7,342 nucleotides of DNA from Rhodospirillaceae bacterium (GTDB lineage: Bacteria; Pseudomonadota; Alphaproteobacteria; Rhodospirillales; 2-02-FULL-58-16): contig DUZD01000148.1 of the NCBI GenBank assembly GCA_013349695.1, positions 1 through 7,342 on the forward strand, given 5' to 3'. The notes below the pieces were generated by a model. It was not told the origin of the DNA, searched no databases, and was given only the letters and a program-made list of their open reading frames with translations. Positions 1 to 6,857 of the stretch are shown one piece after another; the stretch's first letter is position 1; every line of letters starts with the position of its first letter. A program made the position numbers and the translations under genes.

Positions 1-76
1 GGAACTCAAGCTTCAGCCGGCGGTCAAAATCCAGCCTCAGAACCCCCTCTTTCGATTCACCCATCGGGTGAGCCAT
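1..76 (-). CDS. IS1380-family transposase, N-terminal 25 codons (cut by window edge)
   Basis: This is the first part of a transposase reading leftward out of the window. The visible peptide starts MAHPMGESKEGVLRLDF and continues DRRLKLEF. The pattern G-V-L-R-L-D-F-D-R-R-L-K-L-E-F is the usual opening of IS1380-family DDE transposases, just before their HG-x-x-V-T-S-D-A-G-L-L segment, which lies beyond the edge. The ATG at 76-74 is preferred because a GGGG run stands about 7 nt upstream; the ATG four codons later has no ribosome binding site. Whether the rest of the gene is intact cannot be seen. The frame is open over everything visible, so the element may be recent. Confidence 0.78.
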   Translation of the reverse strand, partial: MAHPMGESKEGVLRLDFDRRLKLEF

Positions 77-151
77 ATCAACACCCCAAGTCTGTCTATA
101 ACATAATGATTCTTATACCATAATCCGGGTGCGCTGTCGTCAAATTACAGG
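1..151 (-). mobile_element. IS1380-family insertion sequence, left end (partial)
   Basis: The leftmost bases carry the start of an insertion sequence that continues past the window edge. It is identified by the N-terminus of its transposase. The outer boundary is inferred: read leftward from position 151 the sequence begins CCTGTAATTTGACG, and some IS1380-family ends that I remember (ISEcp1) also begin with CCT. Directly to the right, the reading frame of a MamF-like gene becomes recognisable, which supports a junction near 145-155. The other end and the target duplication lie outside the window, so the exact border is uncertain. Confidence 0.55.
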
Positions 152-163
152 GTCATCTGGGCA

Positions 164-430
164 ATGCGGGATTTAGGCGTTCTCTGCTTCGTTCCGTTGA
201 TGATGAACGCTGGCGATGAATTTGTATATTTCCACGCCAAACAGGGCCTTGTCCTTTGGATCTGGAGCGTTGTTGCCTTGTTTGCCTTGTATGTGCCGGG
301 AATCGGTAAGGCATTTTTCAACATTTCAGCGACGGCCGTGTTAGTTCTCTCGATCATCGGCTTGGTTTCCGTGCTTCTGAAGAAAGCCTGGAAGCTGCCG
401 CTGATCCATGGCATCGCCGACAAAATCTAG
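164..430 (+). CDS. MamF/MmsF-like magnetosome membrane protein, 5'-truncated
   Basis: An 88-residue hydrophobic protein. The segment FVYFHAKQGLVLWIWS near residues 20-35 and the tail WKLPLIHGIADKI closely resemble what I remember of MamF and MmsF. These are small three-helix (Tic20/DUF4870-like) proteins of the magnetosome membrane that affect magnetite crystal size. Helices are visible at about 28-45 and 55-72; the first is only partly present (residues 5-14). Family members run to roughly 100-110 residues. Weak similarity continues upstream of the ATG (codons for V-I-W-A at 152-163), but the frame offers no ATG, GTG or TTG back to the stop at 107-109, and no convincing ribosome binding site precedes the ATG. 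I infer that the adjacent IS1380 element removed the original start. The gene is more AT-rich than those to the right, as magnetosome-island genes often are. A generic DUF4870 protein of other function is the alternative. Confidence 0.68.
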   Translation: MRDLGVLCFVPLMMNAGDEFVYFHAKQGLVLWIWSVVALFALYVPGIGKAFFNISATAVLVLSIIGLVSVLLKKAWKLPLIHGIADKI

Positions 431-502
431 CCGGGGGCGGCAAGCCCTGGAAATCTAAGAAATCATTTTGCTCTAAGGGCTCGTCACAAAATAACCGCGT
501 CA

Positions 503-613
503 CTTCCCTTCCGCCGTCATGCCCGGCCTTGAGCCGGGTATCCACGCGGTTGACGCCGAGCGCGAGGCCCGTGGATGGCCGGATCAAGTCCGGCCATGAC
601 GACGGAAGGGAGG
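503..613. repeat. Nested palindromic intergenic repeat (REP/MITE-like), possible bidirectional terminator
   Basis: Two 43-nt arms, 503-545 and 571-613, are inverted copies of each other with 36 matching positions, separated by 25 nt. Each arm contains its own smaller hairpin: CCCGGC/GCCGGG at 522-527 and 533-538, and a perfect 8-bp TGGCCGGA/TCCGGCCA at 576-583 and 589-596. Intergenic palindromes of this kind, with GTCATGCCCGGC and GTGGATGGCCGG cores, are common in alphaproteobacteria. It lies between the ends of two converging genes, so it could stop transcription from both sides; that role is inferred. No gene is seen in 431-642. Confidence 0.85.
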
Positions 614-642
614 ATGGTGATTCATTTATTCTGTTACGGTCA

Positions 643-1734
643 CTAAGACTCGGCGCCATCGGCGGGGGATTGGCAAATCCTTTTCAACGCCATCCAATCC
701 TCGGGCGGCATGGCGGCGGCGCCTTTCCTCGTCTGGCGCGCGGTTCGCGCCCGCTCCCTGGCCTCGGGGTGGGTGGAAAGGAAACCGGTATAGGCAATCG
801 CCTCTCCTTCGCTTTCGGCCAGCCGATCGAGAAAGCGGGCCAAGCCGCCGCCGATGCCGGCGGCGGTGAGAATGCCGACGGCTCGGTCGTCGGCCTCCCG
901 TTCGGCCTTGCGGCTGAACGACAAGGTCAACACGACGGCCGCCGCCTTGCCCAGGTCCGGCATCAAGGAAGACGGATCGCCTAATAAGGGCCCCAGGACC
1001 ACCTTGATGCCGGCGTTCCGCAGCATCGCTTCGGTGGCGTGACGTTCGATAACATGGCCCATTTCGTGGGCCAGCACGCCGGCAACCTCCTCGGAGGTCT
1101 CGGCCGATTCGACAAGCCCGCGCAAGAGGACAATATGGCCGCCGGGAGCGGCGAAGGCGTTGGCCATGGCGGCGTCGGCGACGCGGACGCGAAAGCGGAA
1201 GGGAGTCTCGGCCGCCGCCGCCAGCCGTCCGGTCAAACGCTCGAGGGCGGCCGTTCCTGCCGGTTCCCGGCACTCGCCGCCGGCGGATAGACGAGCGACA
1301 AGCCGGTCGGCGGCGGCCTTGCCGGCGGCTTCCTCCCAGGAGACGGGAATATAGGCGGCCAGCCGTTCGATGAGGGCGGGAAAGGCCAGGTAAAGGCCGG
1401 CCATCAAGGCAAGGACGGCGGCCACGCCGGCGACGGCCTGCAATACCGCCGCCGCGCTCGGCCGGCGGCGGCGGCCGAGCGAGGGAACGGCGTCGAGGAG
1501 GCGCTGAAGGGTTTCGGGATCGTCGAGTGTCAGCCGGGCATCGCCGCCGCCGGCAAACCGCGCCGGCACTCCGGCTCCGGGTTCGTCGATCCCGTGGATT
1601 TCGCTCTTGCGCCAGACCGCCATGATCTGGCCGTCATCACCGACGATCCTCAGCGGATCAGCCGTCAAGTCGAGGGTGACGGCATGGCGGGCGGCCGACT
1701 TGCCATCGTTGTAATGGCAGCTCGGCGCGGGCAC
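643..1734 (-). CDS. Membrane-anchored M48 family zinc metalloprotease
   Basis: A 363-residue protease. Residues 1-95 form a soluble N-terminal region with the pattern HYNDGKSAARHAVTLDL found ahead of many alphaproteobacterial M48 domains (DUF7092-like). One transmembrane helix follows at about 97-119, then the M48 domain. The zinc motif HEMGH is at 223-227 with E224 as catalytic base; the third ligand is probably E278 in SRKAEREAD (274-282). The late motif STHPEARER (320-328) is typical of M48 peptidases such as BepA. All catalytic residues are present. It starts with GTG, preceded by GGGGAG 9 nt upstream, inside the end of the DUF898 gene; the gap after that gene's stop is 3 nt, so the two are almost surely co-transcribed and translationally linked. 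Likely role: degradation of membrane or periplasmic proteins; the substrate is unknown. Confidence 0.93.
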   Translation of the reverse strand: MPAPSCHYNDGKSAARHAVTLDLTADPLRIVGDDGQIMAVWRKSEIHGIDEPGAGVPARFAGGGDARLTLDDPETLQRLLDAVPSLGRRRRPSAAAVLQAVAGVAAVLALMAGLYLAFPALIERLAAYIPVSWEEAAGKAAADRLVARLSAGGECREPAGTAALERLTGRLAAAAETPFRFRVRVADAAMANAFAAPGGHIVLLRGLVESAETSEEVAGVLAHEMGHVIERHATEAMLRNAGIKVVLGPLLGDPSSLMPDLGKAAAVVLTLSFSRKAEREADDRAVGILTAAGIGGGLARFLDRLAESEGEAIAYTGFLSTHPEARERARTARQTRKGAAAMPPEDWMALKRICQSPADGAES

Positions 1735-1737
1735 GGT

Positions 1738-2877
1738 TCAGAACTCCCCGACATCGAAGACATCAGCCAATCCTTCGCCGGTTCGGGAGGATTCCTTGCT
1801 TCTTTGAACGATGGCGGAAATCCTGGCGGCGTTGCCGACGCGCAGATGAGAGGCCATGAATCGGCAAATGCGCACGTAAACGACCGGCAAGGCCAGACCC
1901 AGGGTCAACACCAACAGAAAAAAGTTGCCGATTCGCAGCTTCAATAAATTCCAGCCGCTGATGTCGGCCGCGAAGGTCAGGTCCCTAAGGCGGGTCTGGC
2001 CGGTAAAATAGCTTAATTCACGCGCTTTGTACCAGTTCCAGGGAAGGCGAGAGAGAATGACCGCCAAGAGGATGATGCCAAAAGAAAGAAAAAAATAAGT
2101 GTTCAAGAAATGCCCCAAACCTTGCAGATTCGCCAGGCTGAACTCGCCCATGAGTAACGCCAAGGCAGGCCAAGCCATGACCGCCACCGCCATTATCGGC
2201 AGAAGCAGGCAGACAAGCGAAACACCGAGCACGGCGAGAAAGTGGGGATAAAGGGGCGCCGCCTTGGCCGTGAAGCTAAAGCGGCTGCCACCTAACCATG
2301 TGTTGTTGATTTTATAGGCCATCAGCCGGGTGCTGCAGAACGGCCAGGCGAGGCCCAAGGTCAAAACCGTGAGGACATAGGATCCGAGAGTCATCGCGCC
2401 ATACAGCCAGGACGAGCCGGTTTGCGTGGCGCCAATGCCGCGCCACTTGCTCCGCGAAAGCCGGTATCGCCGGGTCCGGTATAAGGCGACGGGAATCAGA
2501 TAAACGACGGCGGCGAATTCGACGGAATCGGATAAGCCCATATCCTCCGGATCGCCGATCTCCTGATAATGCCGCCACCCCTCGACCCCTCCGAAGAGCG
2601 GGATGAGAACAAGGAAAACGGCGATGAGGAAGCCCAAGAACAGTTGCTTGGCGGTGCCTGTATATTCCAGACGTTCATCCCCGAAGGCGGTATGGCTCCA
2701 CAAATAGCGCCGGATTCGGGTCTTGCCCCGGAACCTGTAAAAGCCGAGGGTGAGAATCGTCAGGATCAGATTGACGATGAAAATCCTGAATAATGGCCAG
2801 GGCCGCCCGTGGAAGGTCAGCGCCGCGGCTGCGGATTTGGTCGCTGGCAATGATTTGGTTTGTCTGGTGGTTTCCAT
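1738..2877 (-). CDS. DUF898 (YjgN-like) polytopic membrane protein
   Basis: A 379-residue inner-membrane protein of unknown biochemical function. Family marks are FHG near residue 22, LTILTLGFYRFRGKTRIRRY (39-58), SRSKWRGIG (141-149), NNTWLGGSRFSF (191-202) and PWNWYKAREL (289-298). About seven transmembrane segments are visible, near 29-46, 79-95, 119-133, 158-180, 212-238, 256-279 and 317-336. The motif LTLG followed by an aromatic or proline and a basic stretch recurs three times (about 42, 172 and 334), suggesting internal duplication. The ATG is preceded by a modest GCGGA element. It is the first gene of a leftward pair with the M48 protease, an arrangement I recall from other alphaproteobacteria, so the two probably work together. 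The family is well defined; the function is not. Confidence 0.93.
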   Translation of the reverse strand: METTRQTKSLPATKSAAAALTFHGRPWPLFRIFIVNLILTILTLGFYRFRGKTRIRRYLWSHTAFGDERLEYTGTAKQLFLGFLIAVFLVLIPLFGGVEGWRHYQEIGDPEDMGLSDSVEFAAVVYLIPVALYRTRRYRLSRSKWRGIGATQTGSSWLYGAMTLGSYVLTVLTLGLAWPFCSTRLMAYKINNTWLGGSRFSFTAKAAPLYPHFLAVLGVSLVCLLLPIMAVAVMAWPALALLMGEFSLANLQGLGHFLNTYFFLSFGIILLAVILSRLPWNWYKARELSYFTGQTRLRDLTFAADISGWNLLKLRIGNFFLLVLTLGLALPVVYVRICRFMASHLRVGNAARISAIVQRSKESSRTGEGLADVFDVGEF

Positions 2878-2995
2878 GTTTTCCGCTCATTATGACTCGC
2901 TTCGCGGTGAAGGTTAAATATTATCCGATAGCGGCCGGAGGCGAGCGGTTTCTCCTTATCGTCTGAATTGTTACCATCATGCCGCGAGGTGCGCC

Positions 2996-4000
2996 ATGTC
3001 CCAGGATAACCGGTTTACCGCCATCGTGCTCGACGAAACCGACGGCAAGGTCAACGCCAGCATCAAAACCTTGGATAATAACGCGTTGCCCGAGGGCGAC
3101 GTCACCGTCGCCGTCTCATATTCGACGTTGAACTACAAGGACGGGATGATTCTCAATGGCTTGGGCGGCATGGTCCGGTCCTATCCCCATGTCCCCGGCA
3201 TCGACTTCGCCGGCCAGGTGAGCGCTTCGGAAACCGCCGAGTTCAAACCTGGCGACGAAGTCATCCTCACCGGCTGGCGGGTCGGCGAGATCCACTGGGG
3301 CGGCTACGCCAGCAAGGCCCGGGTCAAGTCCGATTGGCTGGTGCCCCTGCCCAAGGGCCTCACTTGCCGGCAGGCCATGGCCATCGGCACCGCCGGCTTC
3401 ACCGCCATGCTGGCGTTGATGGCGCTCGAGGAACGGGGCCTCAAGGCCGAAAACGAAGGCGAGGTCCTGATTACCGGCGCCGCCGGCGGCGTCGGCAGCG
3501 TTGCCGTCGCCTTGCTTTCCACCTTGGGCTTCAGGGTCGCCGCCTCGACGGGCAGGCCGGAAACGCACGACTACCTCAGGGATCTGGGCGCCGCCGCCAT
3601 CATCGACAGGAGCGAGCTGGAAGTCCCGCCGGACAAGCCGCTCGGGCCGGAACGCTGGGCCGGCGTCATCGATTGCGTCGGCGGCACGATTCTCGCCAAT
3701 GCGCTCGCCAGCTTGCGTCGCCGCCGCGGTTGCGCCGCCGTCGGACTCGCCGCCAGCCCCAACCTGGAAACCTCGGTGCTACCGTTTTTGTTGCGCGGGA
3801 TCAACCTGTTGGGGATCGACTCCACCAACTGTCCCGTCGACCTCCGGTTGAACGCCTGGAAACGTCTGTCAACGGAAATGGCCAAGGACAAACTCGATTA
3901 CATGACCAATGTGATCCCCCTTGCCGGGGTCATCGGGGAAGGCGGCAAGATTCTCCAGGGCCGGATCCGGGGCCGCACCGTCGTCGATCTCGGGGGCTAA
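2996..4000 (+). CDS. acuI: Acrylyl-CoA reductase (NADPH) AcuI/YhdH-type, zinc-free MDR oxidoreductase
   Basis: A 334-residue medium-chain dehydrogenase/reductase of the AcuI/YhdH branch, close to the usual length for this family. Enzymes of this branch reduce acrylyl-CoA to propionyl-CoA with NADPH, detoxifying acrylate made from DMSP, 3-hydroxypropionate or other C3 compounds. The N-terminal catalytic domain shows STLNYKDGM (43-51) and HVPGIDFAG (65-73); no zinc-binding cysteines of classical alcohol dehydrogenases are seen. The Rossmann domain has GAAGGVGSVA (161-170), and STGRPE (184-189) is the expected NADPH 2'-phosphate pocket. The start is fixed by AGGTG 5 nt upstream of the ATG. It is divergent from the DUF898 gene and has no obvious pathway partner here, so the assignment is by family and the physiological substrate is inferred. 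Confidence 0.92.
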   Translation: MSQDNRFTAIVLDETDGKVNASIKTLDNNALPEGDVTVAVSYSTLNYKDGMILNGLGGMVRSYPHVPGIDFAGQVSASETAEFKPGDEVILTGWRVGEIHWGGYASKARVKSDWLVPLPKGLTCRQAMAIGTAGFTAMLALMALEERGLKAENEGEVLITGAAGGVGSVAVALLSTLGFRVAASTGRPETHDYLRDLGAAAIIDRSELEVPPDKPLGPERWAGVIDCVGGTILANALASLRRRRGCAAVGLAASPNLETSVLPFLLRGINLLGIDSTNCPVDLRLNAWKRLSTEMAKDKLDYMTNVIPLAGVIGEGGKILQGRIRGRTVVDLGG

Positions 4001-4146
4001 GGCCCCGGGACGTACAATTTATTGAATTCATTGATAATTTATGGATTCGGCGGGGATTGTCCGGTTTGGCCCTTTTTTTGCATCTCGTTGTCTCAAAGCG
4101 GCGGCGGACGGGTTTCGCCCCCACGGTCTGGGACGGGAGATAACAG

Positions 4147-4626
4147 ATGCTGAAATTCTATATCGTGGCGGCCATGGCGGTCTTATTGACGGCTTGCGGC
4201 TATGTTTCCGATTATGAGAAGGGGGTCTATGGGTACGAATCCCTTTACTGCTACCAGTCCATCGGCGCCGTTCAGTGCTTCAAGGCGCCGCGTTTCCGCG
4301 ACCAGCGGCGCATGGTCAACTACTTCGGTCCGTCGCCGGCTCGCTACGACCAGCCGGAACCGCCGGCGAAGGCCCGCCTCGATGCGCCGCCCACCATCGA
4401 TTTTTATGTCCGCGACCCGGAACCGATCCCCGAGCCGGCGGCGCCGAAGCGGCGTGGCAAGCCGTTACCCTGGCTCTCCGCAAAGGTCGGGACGGGCCCC
4501 GCCGATGGCTTGGCGCCAGCGCCCGATGCAAAGAAATCCGCCGCCACTGCTGCGCCCCGTCCGGCCCCGGAACCGCAAGAAGAATCGGACGATGACGAGC
4601 TGGAAGAATATGGCGAATTAAACTAG
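4147..4626 (+). CDS. Small outer-membrane lipoprotein, conserved hypothetical
   Basis: A 159-residue predicted lipoprotein. A short signal sequence, MLKFYIVAAMAVLLTAC, ends in the lipobox L-T-A-C with lipidation at Cys17. Position +2 is Gly, with no aspartate retention signal, so outer-membrane sorting is expected. The mature N-terminus has two further cysteines, C35 and C44, within YCYQSIGAVQCF, followed by RRMVNYFGP. I remember this pattern from uncharacterised lipoproteins of Rhodospirillales. The rest is low-complexity, rich in Pro, Ala and charged residues, ending in a very acidic tail (EESDDDELEEY), probably a flexible periplasmic region. GGGAG 7 nt before the ATG supports the start. 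The 146-nt upstream gap suggests its own promoter. The TAG stop forms the first bases of a repeat element, so the original C-terminus may have differed. Function unknown. Confidence 0.85.
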   Translation: MLKFYIVAAMAVLLTACGYVSDYEKGVYGYESLYCYQSIGAVQCFKAPRFRDQRRMVNYFGPSPARYDQPEPPAKARLDAPPTIDFYVRDPEPIPEPAAPKRRGKPLPWLSAKVGTGPADGLAPAPDAKKSAATAAPRPAPEPQEESDDDELEEYGELN

Positions 4627-4810
4627 AGCATTTCAAGATTGGCCGGCCCCATCCCTTAAATCTCGGCGATTGCATTTGATTCGTCGAGGAGCCGAAATTG
4701 GCGGTTTCCTCCTCTTCGAATGGAAACGAACGGTCCTCATCGCCGCTAGATCGTATCGTGATTGATCGAGCCCACGAAGTGGGCTCGATCAGTCGCTTGA
4801 ATCCGCTCTA
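4624..4810. repeat. Palindromic intergenic repeat with TAGAGC termini
   Basis: The left end reads TAGAGCATTTCAAG (4624-4637). The right end, 4796-4810, reads TAGAGCGGATTCAAG on the other strand, so the element is bounded by imperfect inverted ends. Near its right side is the strong hairpin listed separately. The bases just inside the left end do not mirror the right side, so the element looks rearranged or partly decayed. Alphaproteobacterial genomes contain many AGAGCGGATTCA-type palindromes of this sort. No gene is seen between 4627 and the start of recQ. Confidence 0.6.
4763..4791. repeat. Perfect 13-bp hairpin with 3-nt loop
   Basis: TGATCGAGCCCAC (4763-4775), loop GAA, then its exact reverse complement GTGGGCTCGATCA (4779-4791). 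It is the most stable hairpin in the spacer between the lipoprotein gene and recQ. No T-run follows on either strand, so it is not a classical intrinsic terminator, although it may block or stabilise transcript ends. It appears to be the core of the surrounding repeat element. Confidence 0.9.
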
Positions 4811-4821
4811 CTTCAATAAAT

Positions 4822-4885
4822 TAGAGTGAACTTTCCAGATTGATGAATCGCCTTTGGCGATTCCACTCAACCTGGATTTGCTCTA
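4822..4885. repeat. Second palindromic repeat upstream of recQ
   Basis: The outer arms are 4822-4842 (TAGAGTGAACTTTCCAGATTG) and 4868-4885, which on the other strand reads TAGAGCAAATCCAGGTTG; they match apart from a 3-nt bulge and a few substitutions. The centre is a perfect 8-bp hairpin, GAATCGCC (4845-4852), loop TTT, GGCGATTC (4856-4863). The TAGAG/CTCTA ends relate it to the neighbouring element at 4624-4810. A 12-nt piece of its right end, TTTGCTCTAAGG, also occurs near 468-479 downstream of the MamF-like gene. Confidence 0.8.
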
Positions 4886-5003
4886 AGGCCGGCAAAGGAC
4901 CGCCGCCGTTGCCTGGCGTTTACCGCTTTGGCATGTTGGGGCCTGGAAAACGAGTCGAATGAGAATGTCGGTTAACAAGGAAAGTCGTCGTAAGGTGCGT
5001 CCT

Positions 5004-6857
5004 ATGCCAACTCTTCCCCCCAATTCCGAAGCGCCTCGAATTCTGCGGGAGGTTTTCGGGTTTTCCTCGTTCCGGCCAGGACAGGAAGAGGTGCTGGCGG
5101 CGCTTTTGGCCGGCGCCAATGTGCTTGTGGTGATGCCGACGGGATCGGGCAAATCCTTGTGCTTTCAGATTCCCGCCTTGATTCGAGGTGGGTTGACGAT
5201 CGTCGTTTCCCCGTTGGTGGCGTTGATGGAAGACCAGGTGGCGGCGCTCAAGCTGTCGGGCGTCGCCGCCGAGACGATCAACTCTTCGCACGCCTATCAA
5301 GACAATGCCGCCAGTTGGAGGCGGGCGGCGGCGGGTCAAACGCGCCTCCTCTACATATCCCCGGAACGCCTGATGACCGTCCGCATGCTGGAAGCGTTAG
5401 GGCGATTGCCCCTGAAACTCATCGTCATCGACGAGGCGCACTGTATTTCCCGTTGGGGGCCGTCATTTCGTCCCGAATACGACGAGTTGGCCCGTCTTGG
5501 CGGACTGTTCCCCGGCGTGCCCATAGCGGCGCTTACGGCGACGGCCGACGCGACGACCAGGAAAGACATCGCGGCAAAGCTTTTCGCTGGCGACGGCCGA
5601 ACCTTCGTAACCGGCTTCGACCGCCCGAACATACGTCTGGCGGTGGAAGCCCGGGGCGACTGGAAACGTCAGCTTGTGGAGTTCGTGCGTTCACGAATGG
5701 GCGAAAGCGGCATCGTCTACTGCCTGTCGCGGAAGAAGACGGAGGAAACGGCGGGCTTTCTTGTCGGCAACGGCGTTCATGCTCTCCCCTATCATGCCGG
5801 AATGGACAAGGCCCAACGCAAAGTCAACCAGGACGTATTCATGACCGAATCGGCGGTGGTGATGGTCGCTACCATCGCCTTCGGCATGGGCATCGACAAG
5901 GCCGATGTGAGGTACGTCTTCCACGCCAATCTACCCGCCAACATGGAGGCTTATTACCAGGAGCTGGGCAGGGCCGGCCGCGACGGCGGGCCCGCCGACG
6001 CGCTTATGCTTTACGGTCTCGACGACATTCGCCAGCGGCGCTTGTTCGTTGAACAAGATGGCGGCGACGAGGCCCATAAGCGGCGCGAACACAAGAGACT
6101 CGACGCCCTGATCGCCTATTGCGAGTCGCCGGAGTGCCGCCGCCGGGCATTGCTGTCCTATTTTGGCGACGACAGCGGGCCATGCGGCAATTGCGACGTC
6201 TGCCAGGACCCGCCGGCCTTGGAGGATGGCACGGTCGACGCGCAAAAGGCCCTGAGCGCCGTTTACCGGACCGGCCAACGCTTCGGGGCGGCGCATGTCA
6301 TCGACGTGCTGCGCGGCGCCGATACCGACAAAATTCGAACCTTGCGCCATGATCGCCTGCCGACCCATGGCGTCGGCGGCGACCTCGACAAGGAGGCCTG
6401 GCGTTCGATCGTTCGCCAACTGGTCGCCGCCGGCTATCTTCGATTGGACATCACCGGCCATGGGGGGCTGAGCGTCACCAAAAACGGCTTAGCCCTGATG
6501 CGCGGCGAAACGGTGTTCCGCCGCCGGCGGGATACCATGCGCGCCAAGACCAGAACCACGGCGGCGAAGAAGAAGTTGGCCACGGCCGACCTCTCCGCTT
6601 CGGATTCCGGCCTGTTCGAGGCCTTGAAGGGGTTGCGGTTGAGTATTGCCCAGGAACGGGGAGTGCCGGCCTACGTCATATTCCAGGACCGCGCCCTCAT
6701 GGACATGGCGCGGCGCAAACCCCGAAACGAAGCGGAATTCGCCGATGTCCACGGGGTCGGCAAAGCCAGGCTGAGGGATCTCGCCGCTCCGTTCCTGGCC
6801 CTGATCGGGGATTTTATGGGCGGGGCCGATGAGCCGGAAAACGACGACGAAAGCTGA
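5004..6857 (+). CDS. recQ: ATP-dependent DNA helicase RecQ
   Basis: A 617-residue 3'-5' DNA helicase, close to E. coli RecQ in length, acting in recombination and fork repair. Visible parts, in order: motif 0 FGFSSFRPGQEE (19-30); Walker A TGSGKS (46-51, K50); Walker B DEAH (143-146); the aromatic-rich loop SRWGPSFRPEY (149-159); TAT (178-180); motif VI QELGRAGRDG (319-328); zinc-binding cysteines C378, C394, C397 and C400 in the CGNCDVC region; a winged-helix RQC region (about 415-500); and an HRDC domain (about 534-607). The loop differs from the usual SQWGHDFRPEY. The start at 5004 is chosen because TAAGGTG stands 7 nt upstream and the protein then begins close to the family's normal N-terminus; ATGs at 4959 and 4965 are in frame but have poorer ribosome binding sites. 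Upstream are palindromic repeats; just after the stop lies a decayed DNA-binding domain in the same frame. Confidence 0.96.
   Translation: MPTLPPNSEAPRILREVFGFSSFRPGQEEVLAALLAGANVLVVMPTGSGKSLCFQIPALIRGGLTIVVSPLVALMEDQVAALKLSGVAAETINSSHAYQDNAASWRRAAAGQTRLLYISPERLMTVRMLEALGRLPLKLIVIDEAHCISRWGPSFRPEYDELARLGGLFPGVPIAALTATADATTRKDIAAKLFAGDGRTFVTGFDRPNIRLAVEARGDWKRQLVEFVRSRMGESGIVYCLSRKKTEETAGFLVGNGVHALPYHAGMDKAQRKVNQDVFMTESAVVMVATIAFGMGIDKADVRYVFHANLPANMEAYYQELGRAGRDGGPADALMLYGLDDIRQRRLFVEQDGGDEAHKRREHKRLDALIAYCESPECRRRALLSYFGDDSGPCGNCDVCQDPPALEDGTVDAQKALSAVYRTGQRFGAAHVIDVLRGADTDKIRTLRHDRLPTHGVGGDLDKEAWRSIVRQLVAAGYLRLDITGHGGLSVTKNGLALMRGETVFRRRRDTMRAKTRTTAAKKKLATADLSASDSGLFEALKGLRLSIAQERGVPAYVIFQDRALMDMARRKPRNEAEFADVHGVGKARLRDLAAPFLALIGDFMGGADEPENDDES

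Noticed and set aside
145..423. Leftward 92-residue open frame opposite the MamF-like gene
   Set aside because: It is the complement of a recognisable membrane protein gene and has no recognisable features of its own.
626..1273. Long open frames opposite or shifted against the M48 gene
   Set aside because: These are arginine- and glycine-rich shadows of a high-GC gene; the M48 frame carries HEMGH and all family motifs.
2914..2930. AT-rich TATCGGATAAT-like box in the divergent spacer as a -10 promoter element for the DUF898 gene
   Set aside because: A -10-like hexamer is present on the - strand but no recognisable -35 element lies at the right spacing, so I do not call a promoter.
3991..4007. 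Short GC hairpin across the stop codon of the AcuI-like gene, and a T7 run at 4073-4079
   Set aside because: The hairpin has a 5-bp stem and no T-run after it; the T7 run has no stable stem directly before it. Neither makes a convincing intrinsic terminator.
3334..4143. 269-residue open frame overlapping the AcuI-like gene
   Set aside because: It is a low-complexity arginine/histidine-rich shadow frame; the AcuI frame has intact nucleotide-binding motifs and a good ribosome binding site.
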